A stretch of 8,329 nucleotides of DNA from Chloroflexi bacterium RBG_16_48_8. Lineage in GTDB: Bacteria > Chloroflexota > Anaerolineae > Anaerolineales > E44-bin32. The DNA lies in contig MGNI01000148.1 in assembly GCA_001795115.1 (NCBI GenBank), forward strand, positions 40,982 to 49,310, given 5' to 3'. The notes under the pieces were generated by a model. That model was not told the origin of the DNA, did not search any database, and saw only the letters and a program-made list of their open reading frames with translations. Shown here in pieces: positions 1 through 6,981 of this stretch. The position numbers were made by a program, and so were the translations under genes. How positions within the stretch are numbered: the first letter of the stretch is position 1; each line of letters opens with the position of its first letter.

Positions 1-2
1 TC

Positions 3-2105
3 AGTGGATTGGGTTTGCTAGGGCTGACTGCGGGGAATTTGATCAACCCCTGGATCCAATTCATTCGGAGATGGTTGGGCTGGGGAGCATGGATTGTACC
101 TATCGTTATTGGGTATATGGTTGTCTGGCTGCTTCGGAGGAAAAGGGGGATACTGGATCAGTTTCTTTCCCTCAGGTTGATCGCCTTTGAAATTTTTTTG
201 ATTGATGTCCTGGCTCTCTCTGCAATTTTGGATGGTATGTCAATCCCAAGAGCTGAGGAAGGCGCAGGGGGTGGCTTAATTGGATGGGGAATTGCAACTT
301 TCCTTGGAAATATCTTAGGTGAAATTGGTTCCTTGATCGTCTTTTTACTGCTTGTTATCTTCTCTAGCCTCTATCTCCTTCAGGATCTCTTGAAAGACAT
401 CTCTTCAAAATGGATGGTCGCCCTTGAAAGGAGTGGAAGTGAGGAAGATGTCCAAGCTCAAGAAATTGTGCTTGCTCCTCATGAAGTGTATGAACAGCCT
501 CTGAAAGAGACTCCGAAGATATTAAAACGAGTTCCTCGGAAATACAAGAAACAATTTCAATTACCTGAGTTGCAGAGTGATCGGGCCAGCAAACCGGTGG
601 AAAGATCTGAGAGCCTTCCGCCCTATGAAATTTTTGAGGAAGGGCGCTTTACCCGCACAAGTGTGAAAGAAATCAATACAACAGCAGGCCTTATAGAGAA
701 AACATTATCAGACTTTGGTCTTCCAGTGCATGTCGTGGATTTTCGTACAGGACCTTCTGTCACCCAATTTGCTGTTGAACCAGGTTTTGTTGAGGTGAAG
801 TCCTTCGATGGTTCCACCCGACGGAATAAAGTGCGCGTTTCTCAGATTACGTCTCTGGCCAATGACCTGGCATTGGCTTTATCAGCATCACGCGTGCGAG
901 TTGAGGCTCCTGTTCCGGGCCAAGCCTATGTTGGAATTGAAGTTCCGAATCGGAAATCATCCATTGTGAAATTGCGGCCAATCCTAGAATCACAGGCCTT
1001 TCAATCTGTCCGTTCCCCTCTCACGATCGTCCTGGGACGGGATGTGGCAGGTAAACCCGTTGTGGCTGATTTGGCAACCATGCCGCATCTATTGATCGCT
1101 GGAACCACAGGCTCTGGGAAATCTGTTTGCATTACGACCTTGGCATGTTCACTCATCTTCAACAATCATCCCGATGATCTCAAACTTGTAATGGTCGATC
1201 CGAAAATGGTGGAGCTAGTACGGTTTAATGGACTTCCCCATTTAATTGGCAAAGTAGAAACGGAGCTGGAAAGAATTGTAGGTGTACTACGCTGGTGCAC
1301 AATCGAGATGGATCGAAGGTATAAGCTGCTTGAAGAAGCCAAAGCGCGTGATATCGATAATTTCAATCAAAAAGCCCGTCGTAGAGGTAAGTTTGATCCT
1401 ATCCCTCGATTGGTCATTATGATCGATGAACTGGCTGACCTTATGATGATGGTCCCCGATCAAACAGAGCACACCCTTGTTCGATTAGCGCAGATGGCAA
1501 GAGCCACGGGGATCCATCTGGTGGTCGCAACGCAACGACCTAGCACAGACGTTGTGACCGGATTAATCAAGGCAAATTTTCCGGCCAGAATTTCTTTTGC
1601 TGTTGCATCAAGCGTGGACTCACGAGTGATTTTGGATAGCCATGGGGCTGAAACCCTGCTGGGACGGGGAGATATGCTTTTCCTATCAGCAGAAGCTGCC
1701 ACCCCCGTTCGTCTCCAAGGGGCTTATGTGAGCGATCTTGAGATCGAGCGGTTGATTAACTATTGGCAGACAGTGACGGATCTGGAGGAGAGAGGATCGG
1801 GCGAGCCACCGCCTTGGGATGATTTACTGGCACGACAAGAAGCACTTGAAGACCATGACGAAATCATCGAACGCGCAGTTGAACTTGTCCGAAGCACAGG
1901 GAGTGCCAGTGCCTCTATGCTGCAAAGGAGGCTTCGCATAGGTTATCCTCGCGCAGCCAGATTGATGGATGAATTGGAAGACCTCGGGGTTATTGGTCGC
2001 CCTCAAACCGGAGGTCGAACCCGTGAGGTTCTCATCGAAAAAGATGACGATCCCTTCGAACAAAACTTGCAGGATGAAGAGGACGAAGAGGATTCCTTAC
2101 CTTGA
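3..2105 (+). CDS. ftsK: DNA translocase FtsK/SpoIIIE, 5'-truncated by window edge
   Basis: This is a membrane-anchored hexameric ATPase that pumps chromosomal DNA through the closing division septum and helps resolve chromosome dimers. The frame is open to the left edge, so the TTG at 9 is probably not the true start and the first membrane segment(s) may be missing. Counting from that TTG, hydrophobic segments lie near residues 25-43, 57-75 and 88-124. A charged linker of about 90 residues follows, much shorter than the Pro/Gln-rich linker of E. coli FtsK. The alpha domain spans about 220-335. The RecA-like motor has Walker A GTTGSGKS (365-372), Walker B ending in IDEL (D473, E474) and the family stretch ATQRPSTDVVTGLIKANFPA. 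A winged-helix gamma domain (about 622-680), which reads KOPS-type polarity sites in known FtsKs, is followed by a very acidic tail. All catalytic motifs are intact. Identification is firm; only the 5' end is unresolved. Confidence 0.96.
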   Translation, partial: SGLGLLGLTAGNLINPWIQFIRRWLGWGAWIVPIVIGYMVVWLLRRKRGILDQFLSLRLIAFEIFLIDVLALSAILDGMSIPRAEEGAGGGLIGWGIATFLGNILGEIGSLIVFLLLVIFSSLYLLQDLLKDISSKWMVALERSGSEEDVQAQEIVLAPHEVYEQPLKETPKILKRVPRKYKKQFQLPELQSDRASKPVERSESLPPYEIFEEGRFTRTSVKEINTTAGLIEKTLSDFGLPVHVVDFRTGPSVTQFAVEPGFVEVKSFDGSTRRNKVRVSQITSLANDLALALSASRVRVEAPVPGQAYVGIEVPNRKSSIVKLRPILESQAFQSVRSPLTIVLGRDVAGKPVVADLATMPHLLIAGTTGSGKSVCITTLACSLIFNNHPDDLKLVMVDPKMVELVRFNGLPHLIGKVETELERIVGVLRWCTIEMDRRYKLLEEAKARDIDNFNQKARRRGKFDPIPRLVIMIDELADLMMMVPDQTEHTLVRLAQMARATGIHLVVATQRPSTDVVTGLIKANFPARISFAVASSVDSRVILDSHGAETLLGRGDMLFLSAEAATPVRLQGAYVSDLEIERLINYWQTVTDLEERGSGEPPPWDDLLARQEALEDHDEIIERAVELVRSTGSASASMLQRRLRIGYPRAARLMDELEDLGVIGRPQTGGRTREVLIEKDDDPFEQNLQDEEDEEDSLP

Positions 2106-2124
2106 CTCCCCTTTCAAGGAGAGT
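2105..2124 (+). promoter_or_regulatory. Hairpin burying a Shine-Dalgarno sequence just after the ftsK stop
   Basis: An inverted repeat pairs ACTCCCCTT (2105-2113) with AAGGAGAGT (2116-2124), with one C-A mismatch and a very tight turn; opening the inner pairs would give a realistic loop. The right arm is the best ribosome-binding sequence of the junction, AAGGAGAG at 2116-2123. The left arm starts on the last base of the ftsK stop codon, so a ribosome finishing ftsK would melt the stem. This suggests translational coupling of the downstream gene to ftsK. It is an inference from sequence alone, and no U-run follows, so it is not a terminator. Confidence 0.35.
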
Positions 2125-2133
2125 TAGCATACC

Positions 2134-2181
2134 ATGATTCCAAGTATCGAGAGCTTGAATGCAAACCAATCACTCATTTGA
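2134..2181 (+). other. Possible 15-codon leader ORF overlapping the phosphotransferase start
   Basis: An ATG at 2134 lies 10 nt after the strong AAGGAGAG at 2116-2123 and opens a 15-codon frame (MIPSIESLNANQSLI) ending at TGA 2179-2181. It overlaps the beginning of the next gene (ATG 2159) in a different frame. The strongest ribosome-binding site therefore points at this small ORF and not at the gene. It could be a translated leader that delivers ribosomes to the phosphotransferase, or it could be chance. The peptide resembles nothing I recognise. Confidence 0.2.
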
Positions 2182-2785
2182 TGAGACACGACCCACGCTA
2201 ACCGACCAGATGCGTTCCCGGTTTAAAGGTTTATTAGATACCATTGGTTCTTTCTTGAACCGTTTCGGTATCACACCCAATACCCTGACCTTGATAGGTC
2301 TTGCAGGAAATTTTGTCGGAGCGCTATTTCTGGCGCAAGGGAAATTCGTAGTAGGGGGTTCAATTGTATTAGCAATGGGCCCCATCGATGCTCTGGATGG
2401 CACGATGGCTCGACTCAGGGGAGAACCTTCCGAATTTGGCACATTTGTTGATTCGGTTGTTGATCGCTATTCAGAGTTAATCATTTACGGTGGATTATTG
2501 GTACATTATATTATTGCCGCTGACCCCCTACTGGTGACCCTGACCTTTATCGCTGCAGCAGGTTCATTCCTGGTTCCTTACATTCGTGCTCGCGCTGAAG
2601 GATTGGGATTTGAAGCTAAAGTAGGGATCTTGTCCCGGATGGAGCGCTTCCTCATCCTTGTCCCAAGCTTAGTCTTGTCTGTTCCTTGGTTGGGGATTGG
2701 AATCGTCGCTTTGTTTGCAAATGTCACTGCCATCCAAAGAATCCTTAGTGTTCGAAAACAAGCTCGAAAAAGGGAGAGTTTATAA
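2159..2785 (+). CDS. CDP-alcohol phosphatidyltransferase, phosphatidylinositol-phosphate-synthase-like
   Basis: This is an integral membrane enzyme that moves a phosphatidyl group from CDP-diacylglycerol onto an alcohol to make a phospholipid headgroup. The family signature DxxDGxxAR(x8)GxxxDxxxD is complete: D77, D80, G81, A84, R85, G94, D98 and D102, the acidic residues that bind the metal and CDP. About six membrane segments fill the 208 residues, the usual family size. The GITPNTLTLIGL entry motif (37-48) and the later RARAEGLG plus ER-containing segment (about 143-166) resemble actinobacterial PgsA1-type phosphatidylinositol-phosphate synthases. Phosphatidylglycerophosphate synthase remains possible, so no gene symbol is given. 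A TGA at 2156-2158 sits directly before the ATG, so translation cannot start further upstream; only a weak GAGAG precedes it. M18 at 2210 is an alternative start and lies where family homology begins. lgt follows after 3 nt. Confidence 0.88.
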   Translation: MQTNHSFDETRPTLTDQMRSRFKGLLDTIGSFLNRFGITPNTLTLIGLAGNFVGALFLAQGKFVVGGSIVLAMGPIDALDGTMARLRGEPSEFGTFVDSVVDRYSELIIYGGLLVHYIIAADPLLVTLTFIAAAGSFLVPYIRARAEGLGFEAKVGILSRMERFLILVPSLVLSVPWLGIGIVALFANVTAIQRILSVRKQARKRESL

Positions 2786-2788
2786 TCC

Positions 2789-3628
2789 ATGACATTTGAT
2801 GCCTATGGAATTCATCTAGGTCCATTGTATTTTCGCTATTATGGAATGATCATTATGTTCGGAGCGGTATGCGCTGCTTATCTGGGTCGATGGCTGGCAG
2901 GGCAGATGGGCGAAGAAGACCCTGATATCGCCTGGGATGCTCTAATCTGGGCTCTCATATTCGGAATCATTGGTGCACGGATTTATCATATCTTCACTCC
3001 ATCCCAGACACTTCTAGATGCTGGAATCGATACAAAATATTACTTGACCCATCCACTGGATATCATCACTACATGGCGGGGAGGCTTAGGCATGCCAGGG
3101 GCAATCGCAGGCGGTGTATTGGGTTTATACATTTATGCCCGTTATATTCGTAAGCCTAAGCTTGATATCAGAATATTGCTAGATGCCGCTGCACCAGGAG
3201 TTGCCTTAGCTCAGGCTATCGGACGGTGGGGGAACTTTGTAAACCAAGAGCTTTATGGACCGCCTACGGACCTGCCTTGGGGGATTTACATTAAACCCGA
3301 GAATCGGATGGAAGGTTACTTTGAATATGAACGTTTTCATCCACTCTTCCTGTATGAATCATTGTGGAATCTTGCTTCTATGTTCTTCCTGATCTGGTTA
3401 TGGCGTCGATATGGAGATCGCATGAAACGAGGAGACTTGTTTTTGGCCTACCTGATCACTTACCCCCTGGGACGTTTTTTGCTGGAATTCATACGATTGG
3501 ATTATGTACCCTATTTTGGGATCAATTTTAATCAAGCCCTCATGTTTGTAGTCGCTATCGTGGCTGGAGTGGTACTCTTTCTCCGACATCGAAAGGAAGA
3601 TGTCCCAGCAGAAAATCAAGAAGAGTAA
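2789..3628 (+). CDS. lgt: Prolipoprotein diacylglyceryl transferase
   Basis: Lgt catalyses the first step of lipoprotein maturation at the outer face of the cytoplasmic membrane, moving diacylglycerol from phosphatidylglycerol to the lipobox cysteine of prolipoproteins. The 279 residues match the usual length, with about seven membrane segments. The signature GRWGNFVNQELYG (145-157) carries the equivalents of E. coli R143, N146, E151 and G154. The late motif YPLGRFLLEFIRLD (225-238) carries R229 and E233, equivalents of E. coli R239 and E243. FHPLFLYES (183-191) is also typical. The GGLGMPGAIAGG stretch has proline (P103) where E. coli has H103. The start is the ATG 3 nt after the preceding stop, with AGGGAGAG at 2771-2778 about 10 nt upstream. 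The preceding phospholipid-synthesis gene fits its need for a phospholipid donor. An intrinsic terminator follows the stop. Confidence 0.96.
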   Translation: MTFDAYGIHLGPLYFRYYGMIIMFGAVCAAYLGRWLAGQMGEEDPDIAWDALIWALIFGIIGARIYHIFTPSQTLLDAGIDTKYYLTHPLDIITTWRGGLGMPGAIAGGVLGLYIYARYIRKPKLDIRILLDAAAPGVALAQAIGRWGNFVNQELYGPPTDLPWGIYIKPENRMEGYFEYERFHPLFLYESLWNLASMFFLIWLWRRYGDRMKRGDLFLAYLITYPLGRFLLEFIRLDYVPYFGINFNQALMFVVAIVAGVVLFLRHRKEDVPAENQEE

Positions 3629-3648
3629 TGGAAATATAAACTTAGCAT

Positions 3649-3685
3649 AAAAAGACTGGTACTTGGCCGGTCTTTTTTTTATTTT
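3649..3685 (+). terminator. Rho-independent terminator after lgt
   Basis: An 11-bp stem pairs AAAAAGACTGG (3649-3659) with CCGGTCTTTTT (3667-3677), with one G-U wobble and a 7-nt loop (3660-3666). The right arm runs into eight T (3673-3680) and a further T-rich stretch. The stem begins about 20 nt after the lgt stop, so it ends the ftsK-phosphotransferase-lgt unit and separates it from the ABC genes. Confidence 0.9.
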
Positions 3686-3698
3686 GAAGTTAGGATAA

Positions 3699-3727
3699 TT
3701 GTAGTGACAGGCCCATCCTGCTATAAT
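3699..3727 (+). promoter_or_regulatory. Sigma70-type promoter for the ABC exporter unit
   Basis: TTGTAG (3699-3704) and a perfect TATAAT (3722-3727) are separated by exactly 17 nt, the optimal spacing. It lies between the lgt terminator and the ABC ATPase. Transcription should begin near 3733-3735, only about 5-7 nt before the ATG at 3740. That leaves no room for a ribosome-binding site, which implies a leaderless or nearly leaderless mRNA. Confidence 0.65.
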
Positions 3728-3739
3728 CCGCAGAATTCG

Positions 3740-4684
3740 ATGACCATACTGATAGAGACCTTTGATTTAAGTAAGTCCTTTGGTGATTTCCACGCTGTGG
3801 AAGGCGTTACGCTTCAAGTTGAGGCTGGGGAAGTCCTTGCACTTCTGGGACCTAATGGGGCGGGGAAAACGACCACCATTCGGATGTTGGCATCCATTCT
3901 TACCCCTACCCGTGGTTGGGCTAAGATCGCTGGATTTGATGTTGTCCAGGACCCTGTGGGAGTGCGAAGCTCCATCGGTATGCTGACCGAACATCATGGT
4001 CTTTACACTCGAATGCGTGCACACGAGTATCTCGAGTTTTTTGGACAGATTTACGGTTTTACTTTGGCAGACACCCGGGATCGTATCGAAGACCTACTCA
4101 CCCTCTTAGAGCTCCAAGGTGAATCTTCTCGAAGGTTAGGAGAATTTTCAAAAGGGATGCGTCAGAAACTTGCTCTGGCACGAACCCTATTGCATGATCC
4201 TCCGATCCTTCTTCTGGATGAACCAACCTCAGCTATGGATCCCTCAAGCGCAAAAATCGTCCGTGAGAGTATTTTTGGACTCCGTTCCTCAAAACGAGCC
4301 ATTGTCGTTTGCACACACAATCTAACTGAAGCTGAAATCCTGGCTGATCGGATTGCCATTATTCAGGATGGTAAAATCGTTGCCCATGGTACGCCTGAGG
4401 AATTGAAGCTTAGCATTTTAGGCCACCCCATCATGCAAGTGGAGTTGGCGACCCCCTTGAACGGGGCTAAACCTGCATTGCCGGATCAAGTGAAGATTCT
4501 GCAGTATGGGTCAAATTGGATTCGTTACGAAGTCGCAAATCCTAAAGAGATGAACCCCAAAGTCATTGAGATGCTCTCGATATCAGGATTTTCCGTGGTC
4601 ACTTTGACAAGAGTCGGCCAGAATCTAGAAGAGGTTTATCTTCGGATTGTTCGGGACAATCCTCTGAGAACGGAATTTCCTTGA
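3740..4684 (+). CDS. ABC transporter ATP-binding protein, NatA/CcmA type
   Basis: This is the cytoplasmic ATPase subunit that should drive the membrane protein encoded next. Numbering from ATG 3740, it has Walker A GPNGAGKTT (37-45), a Q-loop position occupied by glutamate (E84, in MLTEHHGLY), a family-specific signature EFSKGMRQKLALAR (135-148), Walker B LLLDEPT with catalytic E161, a D-loop and the switch histidine H193. The C-terminal 80 or so residues form the extra domain common in ABC-2 exporter ATPases. A GTG at 3704, preceded by AGGA at 3692-3695, would add 12 residues, but it overlaps the promoter -10 box and adds nothing family-like. I prefer the ATG, whose product begins just ahead of the first conserved strand. 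The stop overlaps the permease start (TGATG), indicating tight coupling. The substrate cannot be read from sequence. Confidence 0.92.
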   Translation: MTILIETFDLSKSFGDFHAVEGVTLQVEAGEVLALLGPNGAGKTTTIRMLASILTPTRGWAKIAGFDVVQDPVGVRSSIGMLTEHHGLYTRMRAHEYLEFFGQIYGFTLADTRDRIEDLLTLLELQGESSRRLGEFSKGMRQKLALARTLLHDPPILLLDEPTSAMDPSSAKIVRESIFGLRSSKRAIVVCTHNLTEAEILADRIAIIQDGKIVAHGTPEELKLSILGHPIMQVELATPLNGAKPALPDQVKILQYGSNWIRYEVANPKEMNPKVIEMLSISGFSVVTLTRVGQNLEEVYLRIVRDNPLRTEFP

Positions 4685-6126
4685 TGGCCAATAAAACTGT
4701 GGTTTTATCGGGTACGATCTCTGGTGCAAGGTTGGTTGCTTCGCGAGAGATTCGTGATCAACTGCGGGATTGGAGGATCCTCAGCCCCATTCTCGTCATG
4801 ACACTTTTCTTTCCGTTGCTGATGAATTTTACAGCTGAACAGGCAATGGGTTTTGTTGGACGATATGGTGCCTCTATCGTTGGTGATCGCCTTATTCCTT
4901 TCTTACTCATGGTGGTAGGGTTTTTCCCCATTTCCATTTCCCTCGTCATTGCATTAGAAAGCTTTGCAGGGGAACGCGAGCGATTATCCTTAGAACCTTT
5001 GCTTGCCACTCCTCTAACCGATGGACAACTTTATTTAGGGAAGATGCTCGCCTCGGTTCTGCTGCCCCTCCTGGCGGCGTTCTCAGGGATTTTTGTCTAC
5101 CTGGGAGGGCTTTATCTTCGTCTTGGGTGGATCCCTCCAGGACAGCTCTTGCTACAAGTGCTTCTTCTGACATTTGCTCAAGCCGTCGTTATGGTTAGTG
5201 GAGCAGTCGTCATCTCTTCCCAGGCGACTTCCGTTCGTGCAGCTAACCTTTTGGCTTCCTTTGTGATTATGCCTGTTTCTCAGCTGATCATTGCTGAAAG
5301 CCTGATCATGTTTTGGGGACGCTATGATGTATTATGGTTAATCTTATTGGCACTTTTCTTGATCTCAATCGTTTTGGGAAGAATGGGGCTTCATCTTTTT
5401 CATCGCGAAACCCTACTTGGTCGCGAAATTGATGTATTGAATTTACAATGGACCTTCAGGCATTTTAAAAGGGAATTCATACGAGGATCTGCAAATGTTA
5501 TCGATTGGTATCGGGATTTATTTCGTTATTCGCTAAGAAGTTTACGAAGTCCAGTTATAATCACATTGATTGTTTTCATAGCTGCTTACGTTCTTGGTGA
5601 TCTTACAGCAGCACGGTTTAGAATCCCATCGGAGGCTTTTCAATTCGATCGCTTGAATGAAACACTGGAGAGTGAATTTGCTCAATTGGGATGGATGAGT
5701 AGTAAGGGTTGGACATGGATACTGTCAACCAATATTCGGGCTTTAGGCCTAGCTACCCTATTCGGAATCTTTAGTTTTGGAATCATGGGAGAAATCCTCC
5801 TTATGCTTCCCATCGCCATTATTGGCTATTTTGCAGGCAACCTGGGCTTGGCAGGGCAAAATGCCGCTCATTTCTTGATTGCCCTTGTATTGCCCCATGC
5901 AATCTTGGAGATTCCTGCTGCTATTTTGATCGGTGGAGCTATACTACAATTGGGAATGACCATTATGAGCCCCCCAAAGGGCAGCACTCTAGGAGAGAGC
6001 TGGATTACAGCATTAGCTGAATGGGCACGGATATCAGTGGGACTTGTCCTCCCATTGATGGTTGGTGCCGCAATTTTAGAGACTTATGTTACACCGAGAA
6101 TCGCGCTGATGATGTTATCTGGATGA
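4684..6126 (+). CDS. ABC-2 permease fused to a SpoIIM-family membrane domain
   Basis: This 480-residue membrane protein has two parts. Residues 1 to about 236 form an ABC-2 (NatB-like) permease: membrane segments near 35-50, 72-92, 122-146, 156-178, 188-208 and 216-236, with the hallmark loop ESFAGERERLSLEPLLATP (92-110) and GKMLAS after it. A basic linker follows (about 237-287). Residues 288-480 look like SpoIIM (DUF95): a first helix (288-308), an extracytoplasmic-like stretch, then TNIRALGLATLFGIFSFG (349-366), the conserved LPHAILEIPAAILIGGA (403-419) and ILETYVTP (464-471). The frame is continuous, with no sign of two genes. A TTG at 4681 is possible, but the ATG at 4684 overlapping the ATPase stop is the natural start; no clear ribosome-binding site is seen, so reinitiation after the ATPase gene is likely. 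It presumably forms the export channel with the preceding ATPase. The cargo is unknown. Confidence 0.85.
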   Translation: MANKTVVLSGTISGARLVASREIRDQLRDWRILSPILVMTLFFPLLMNFTAEQAMGFVGRYGASIVGDRLIPFLLMVVGFFPISISLVIALESFAGERERLSLEPLLATPLTDGQLYLGKMLASVLLPLLAAFSGIFVYLGGLYLRLGWIPPGQLLLQVLLLTFAQAVVMVSGAVVISSQATSVRAANLLASFVIMPVSQLIIAESLIMFWGRYDVLWLILLALFLISIVLGRMGLHLFHRETLLGREIDVLNLQWTFRHFKREFIRGSANVIDWYRDLFRYSLRSLRSPVIITLIVFIAAYVLGDLTAARFRIPSEAFQFDRLNETLESEFAQLGWMSSKGWTWILSTNIRALGLATLFGIFSFGIMGEILLMLPIAIIGYFAGNLGLAGQNAAHFLIALVLPHAILEIPAAILIGGAILQLGMTIMSPPKGSTLGESWITALAEWARISVGLVLPLMVGAAILETYVTPRIALMMLSG

Positions 6127-6132
6127 CTTACA

Positions 6133-6888
6133 ATGCCCTATGTTGTTTTGCTTGGCACTTCAAATGCAATACCTGATCCAGCTCATGAAAATACGCATCT
6201 GGCGGTCGTTACTGATGAACGAGTCATTCTGATTGATTGTGTTGGATCGCCTAATGTCAGGCTTTTAAAAGCTGGGATCAGCATGAAAGCGATTACAGAT
6301 CTGATCTTAACCCATTTCCATCCTGATCATGTTTCGGGTGTGCCATTGTTGTTGATGAACATGTGGCTTGAGGGAAGAGAAGATCCTTTGCGCATTTATG
6401 GTCTCCATCACTGCCTCGAGAGGATCGAGGATGTGATGGCGCTATACCACTGGGATAAATGGCCGGGCTTTTTTCCTGTTGCTTTCCATCGATTACCCGA
6501 GAGAGAATATATTCAGGTTTTAGAAACCAATGAAGTTAGAATCTACTCCTCACCTGTTCGGCATCTCATCCCGACGATTGGGCTCCGTATTGAAAACGTG
6601 CATGGAAGCGGTATAGTAGCCTATTCCTGTGATACGGAACCATGTCCTTCTGTGGTACGTTTAGCCAGGAAAGCAAATGTTCTTATCCATGAGGCTACAG
6701 GTTTTGGAGCCGGGCACTCCTCAGCCTCTCAAGCTGGTTCAATCGCAAGTGACGCCAGAGCTAAACGCTTGCTCTTGATTCATTATCCCAATGTGGATTT
6801 AGATCCGGAAAGCTTAATTGAGCAGGCTAGAGAAACTTTTGAGGATGATGTCGCATTGGCTGAAGATTTCATGCAAATCTCCTTCTGA
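6133..6888 (+). CDS. Metallo-beta-lactamase-fold hydrolase, RNase Z/ElaC-like
   Basis: This is a cytoplasmic di-metal hydrolase of the metallo-beta-lactamase fold. The metal-binding motif THFHPDHVSG supplies H61, H63, D65 and H66. H144 (in RHLIPTIGLRI), D167 (in SCDTEP) and H217 (in LIHYPN) complete the ligand set in RNase Z order. LIHEATG (184-190) and GHSSASQAG (194-202) are also RNase Z-like. At 251 residues it is shorter than bacterial tRNase Z (about 300), and the insertion that forms the tRNA-binding arm after the H144-type histidine is missing: only about 20 residues separate H144 from D167. A general phosphodiesterase or related hydrolase is thus more likely than a true tRNA 3' processing enzyme. 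The ATG is 6 nt after the permease stop, with a weak GGA inside the permease end, so it belongs to the ABC unit. Confidence 0.85.
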   Translation: MPYVVLLGTSNAIPDPAHENTHLAVVTDERVILIDCVGSPNVRLLKAGISMKAITDLILTHFHPDHVSGVPLLLMNMWLEGREDPLRIYGLHHCLERIEDVMALYHWDKWPGFFPVAFHRLPEREYIQVLETNEVRIYSSPVRHLIPTIGLRIENVHGSGIVAYSCDTEPCPSVVRLARKANVLIHEATGFGAGHSSASQAGSIASDARAKRLLLIHYPNVDLDPESLIEQARETFEDDVALAEDFMQISF

Positions 6889-6963
6889 AGCCGTGCTGTG
6901 CGTGCCTTCTCAGGTTAGGTCCGCATTGATATTCCTCTAGGATTTCCCATCTGCGAGCTGTTT

Positions 6964-6981
6964 ATTGAGTCGCCTCTCAAT
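6964..6981 (+). repeat. Small perfect inverted repeat downstream of the hydrolase gene
   Basis: ATTGAG (6964-6969) and CTCAAT (6976-6981) are exact inverted repeats around a 6-nt loop, extendable by two G-U pairs. The hairpin starts about 76 nt after the hydrolase stop and has no T-run, so it is not a classical terminator. It might stabilise the 3' end of the mRNA or be chance. Confidence 0.25.

Noticed and set aside
1460..1702. An 80-codon open frame on the - strand inside ftsK
   Set aside because: It is antisense to the conserved ATPase core of FtsK, has no family-like composition or ribosome-binding site, and is explained by codon bias of the sense gene. The other antisense frames inside ftsK are rejected for the same reason.
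3704..3739. Upstream GTG start for the ABC ATPase
   Set aside because: It does have an AGGA 8 nt upstream, but it overlaps the TTGTAG/TATAAT promoter and would add 12 residues unlike any ABC ATPase N-terminus. It is kept as an alternative only.
3780..3986. A 68-codon + strand frame inside the ABC ATPase gene
   Set aside because: It is out of frame with the conserved Walker A-containing gene and shows no motif of its own.
4684..6126. Two separate genes (permease and SpoIIM) joined by a sequencing error
   Set aside because: The frame is continuous through a linker of about 50 residues with normal composition, and there is no internal stop, ribosome-binding site or start codon context near 5540 that suggests a gene boundary.
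6889..6915. Possible terminator directly after the hydrolase gene
   Set aside because: Only a short GAAG/CTTC pairing with internal mismatches and no T-run is present, so no intrinsic terminator can be supported here.
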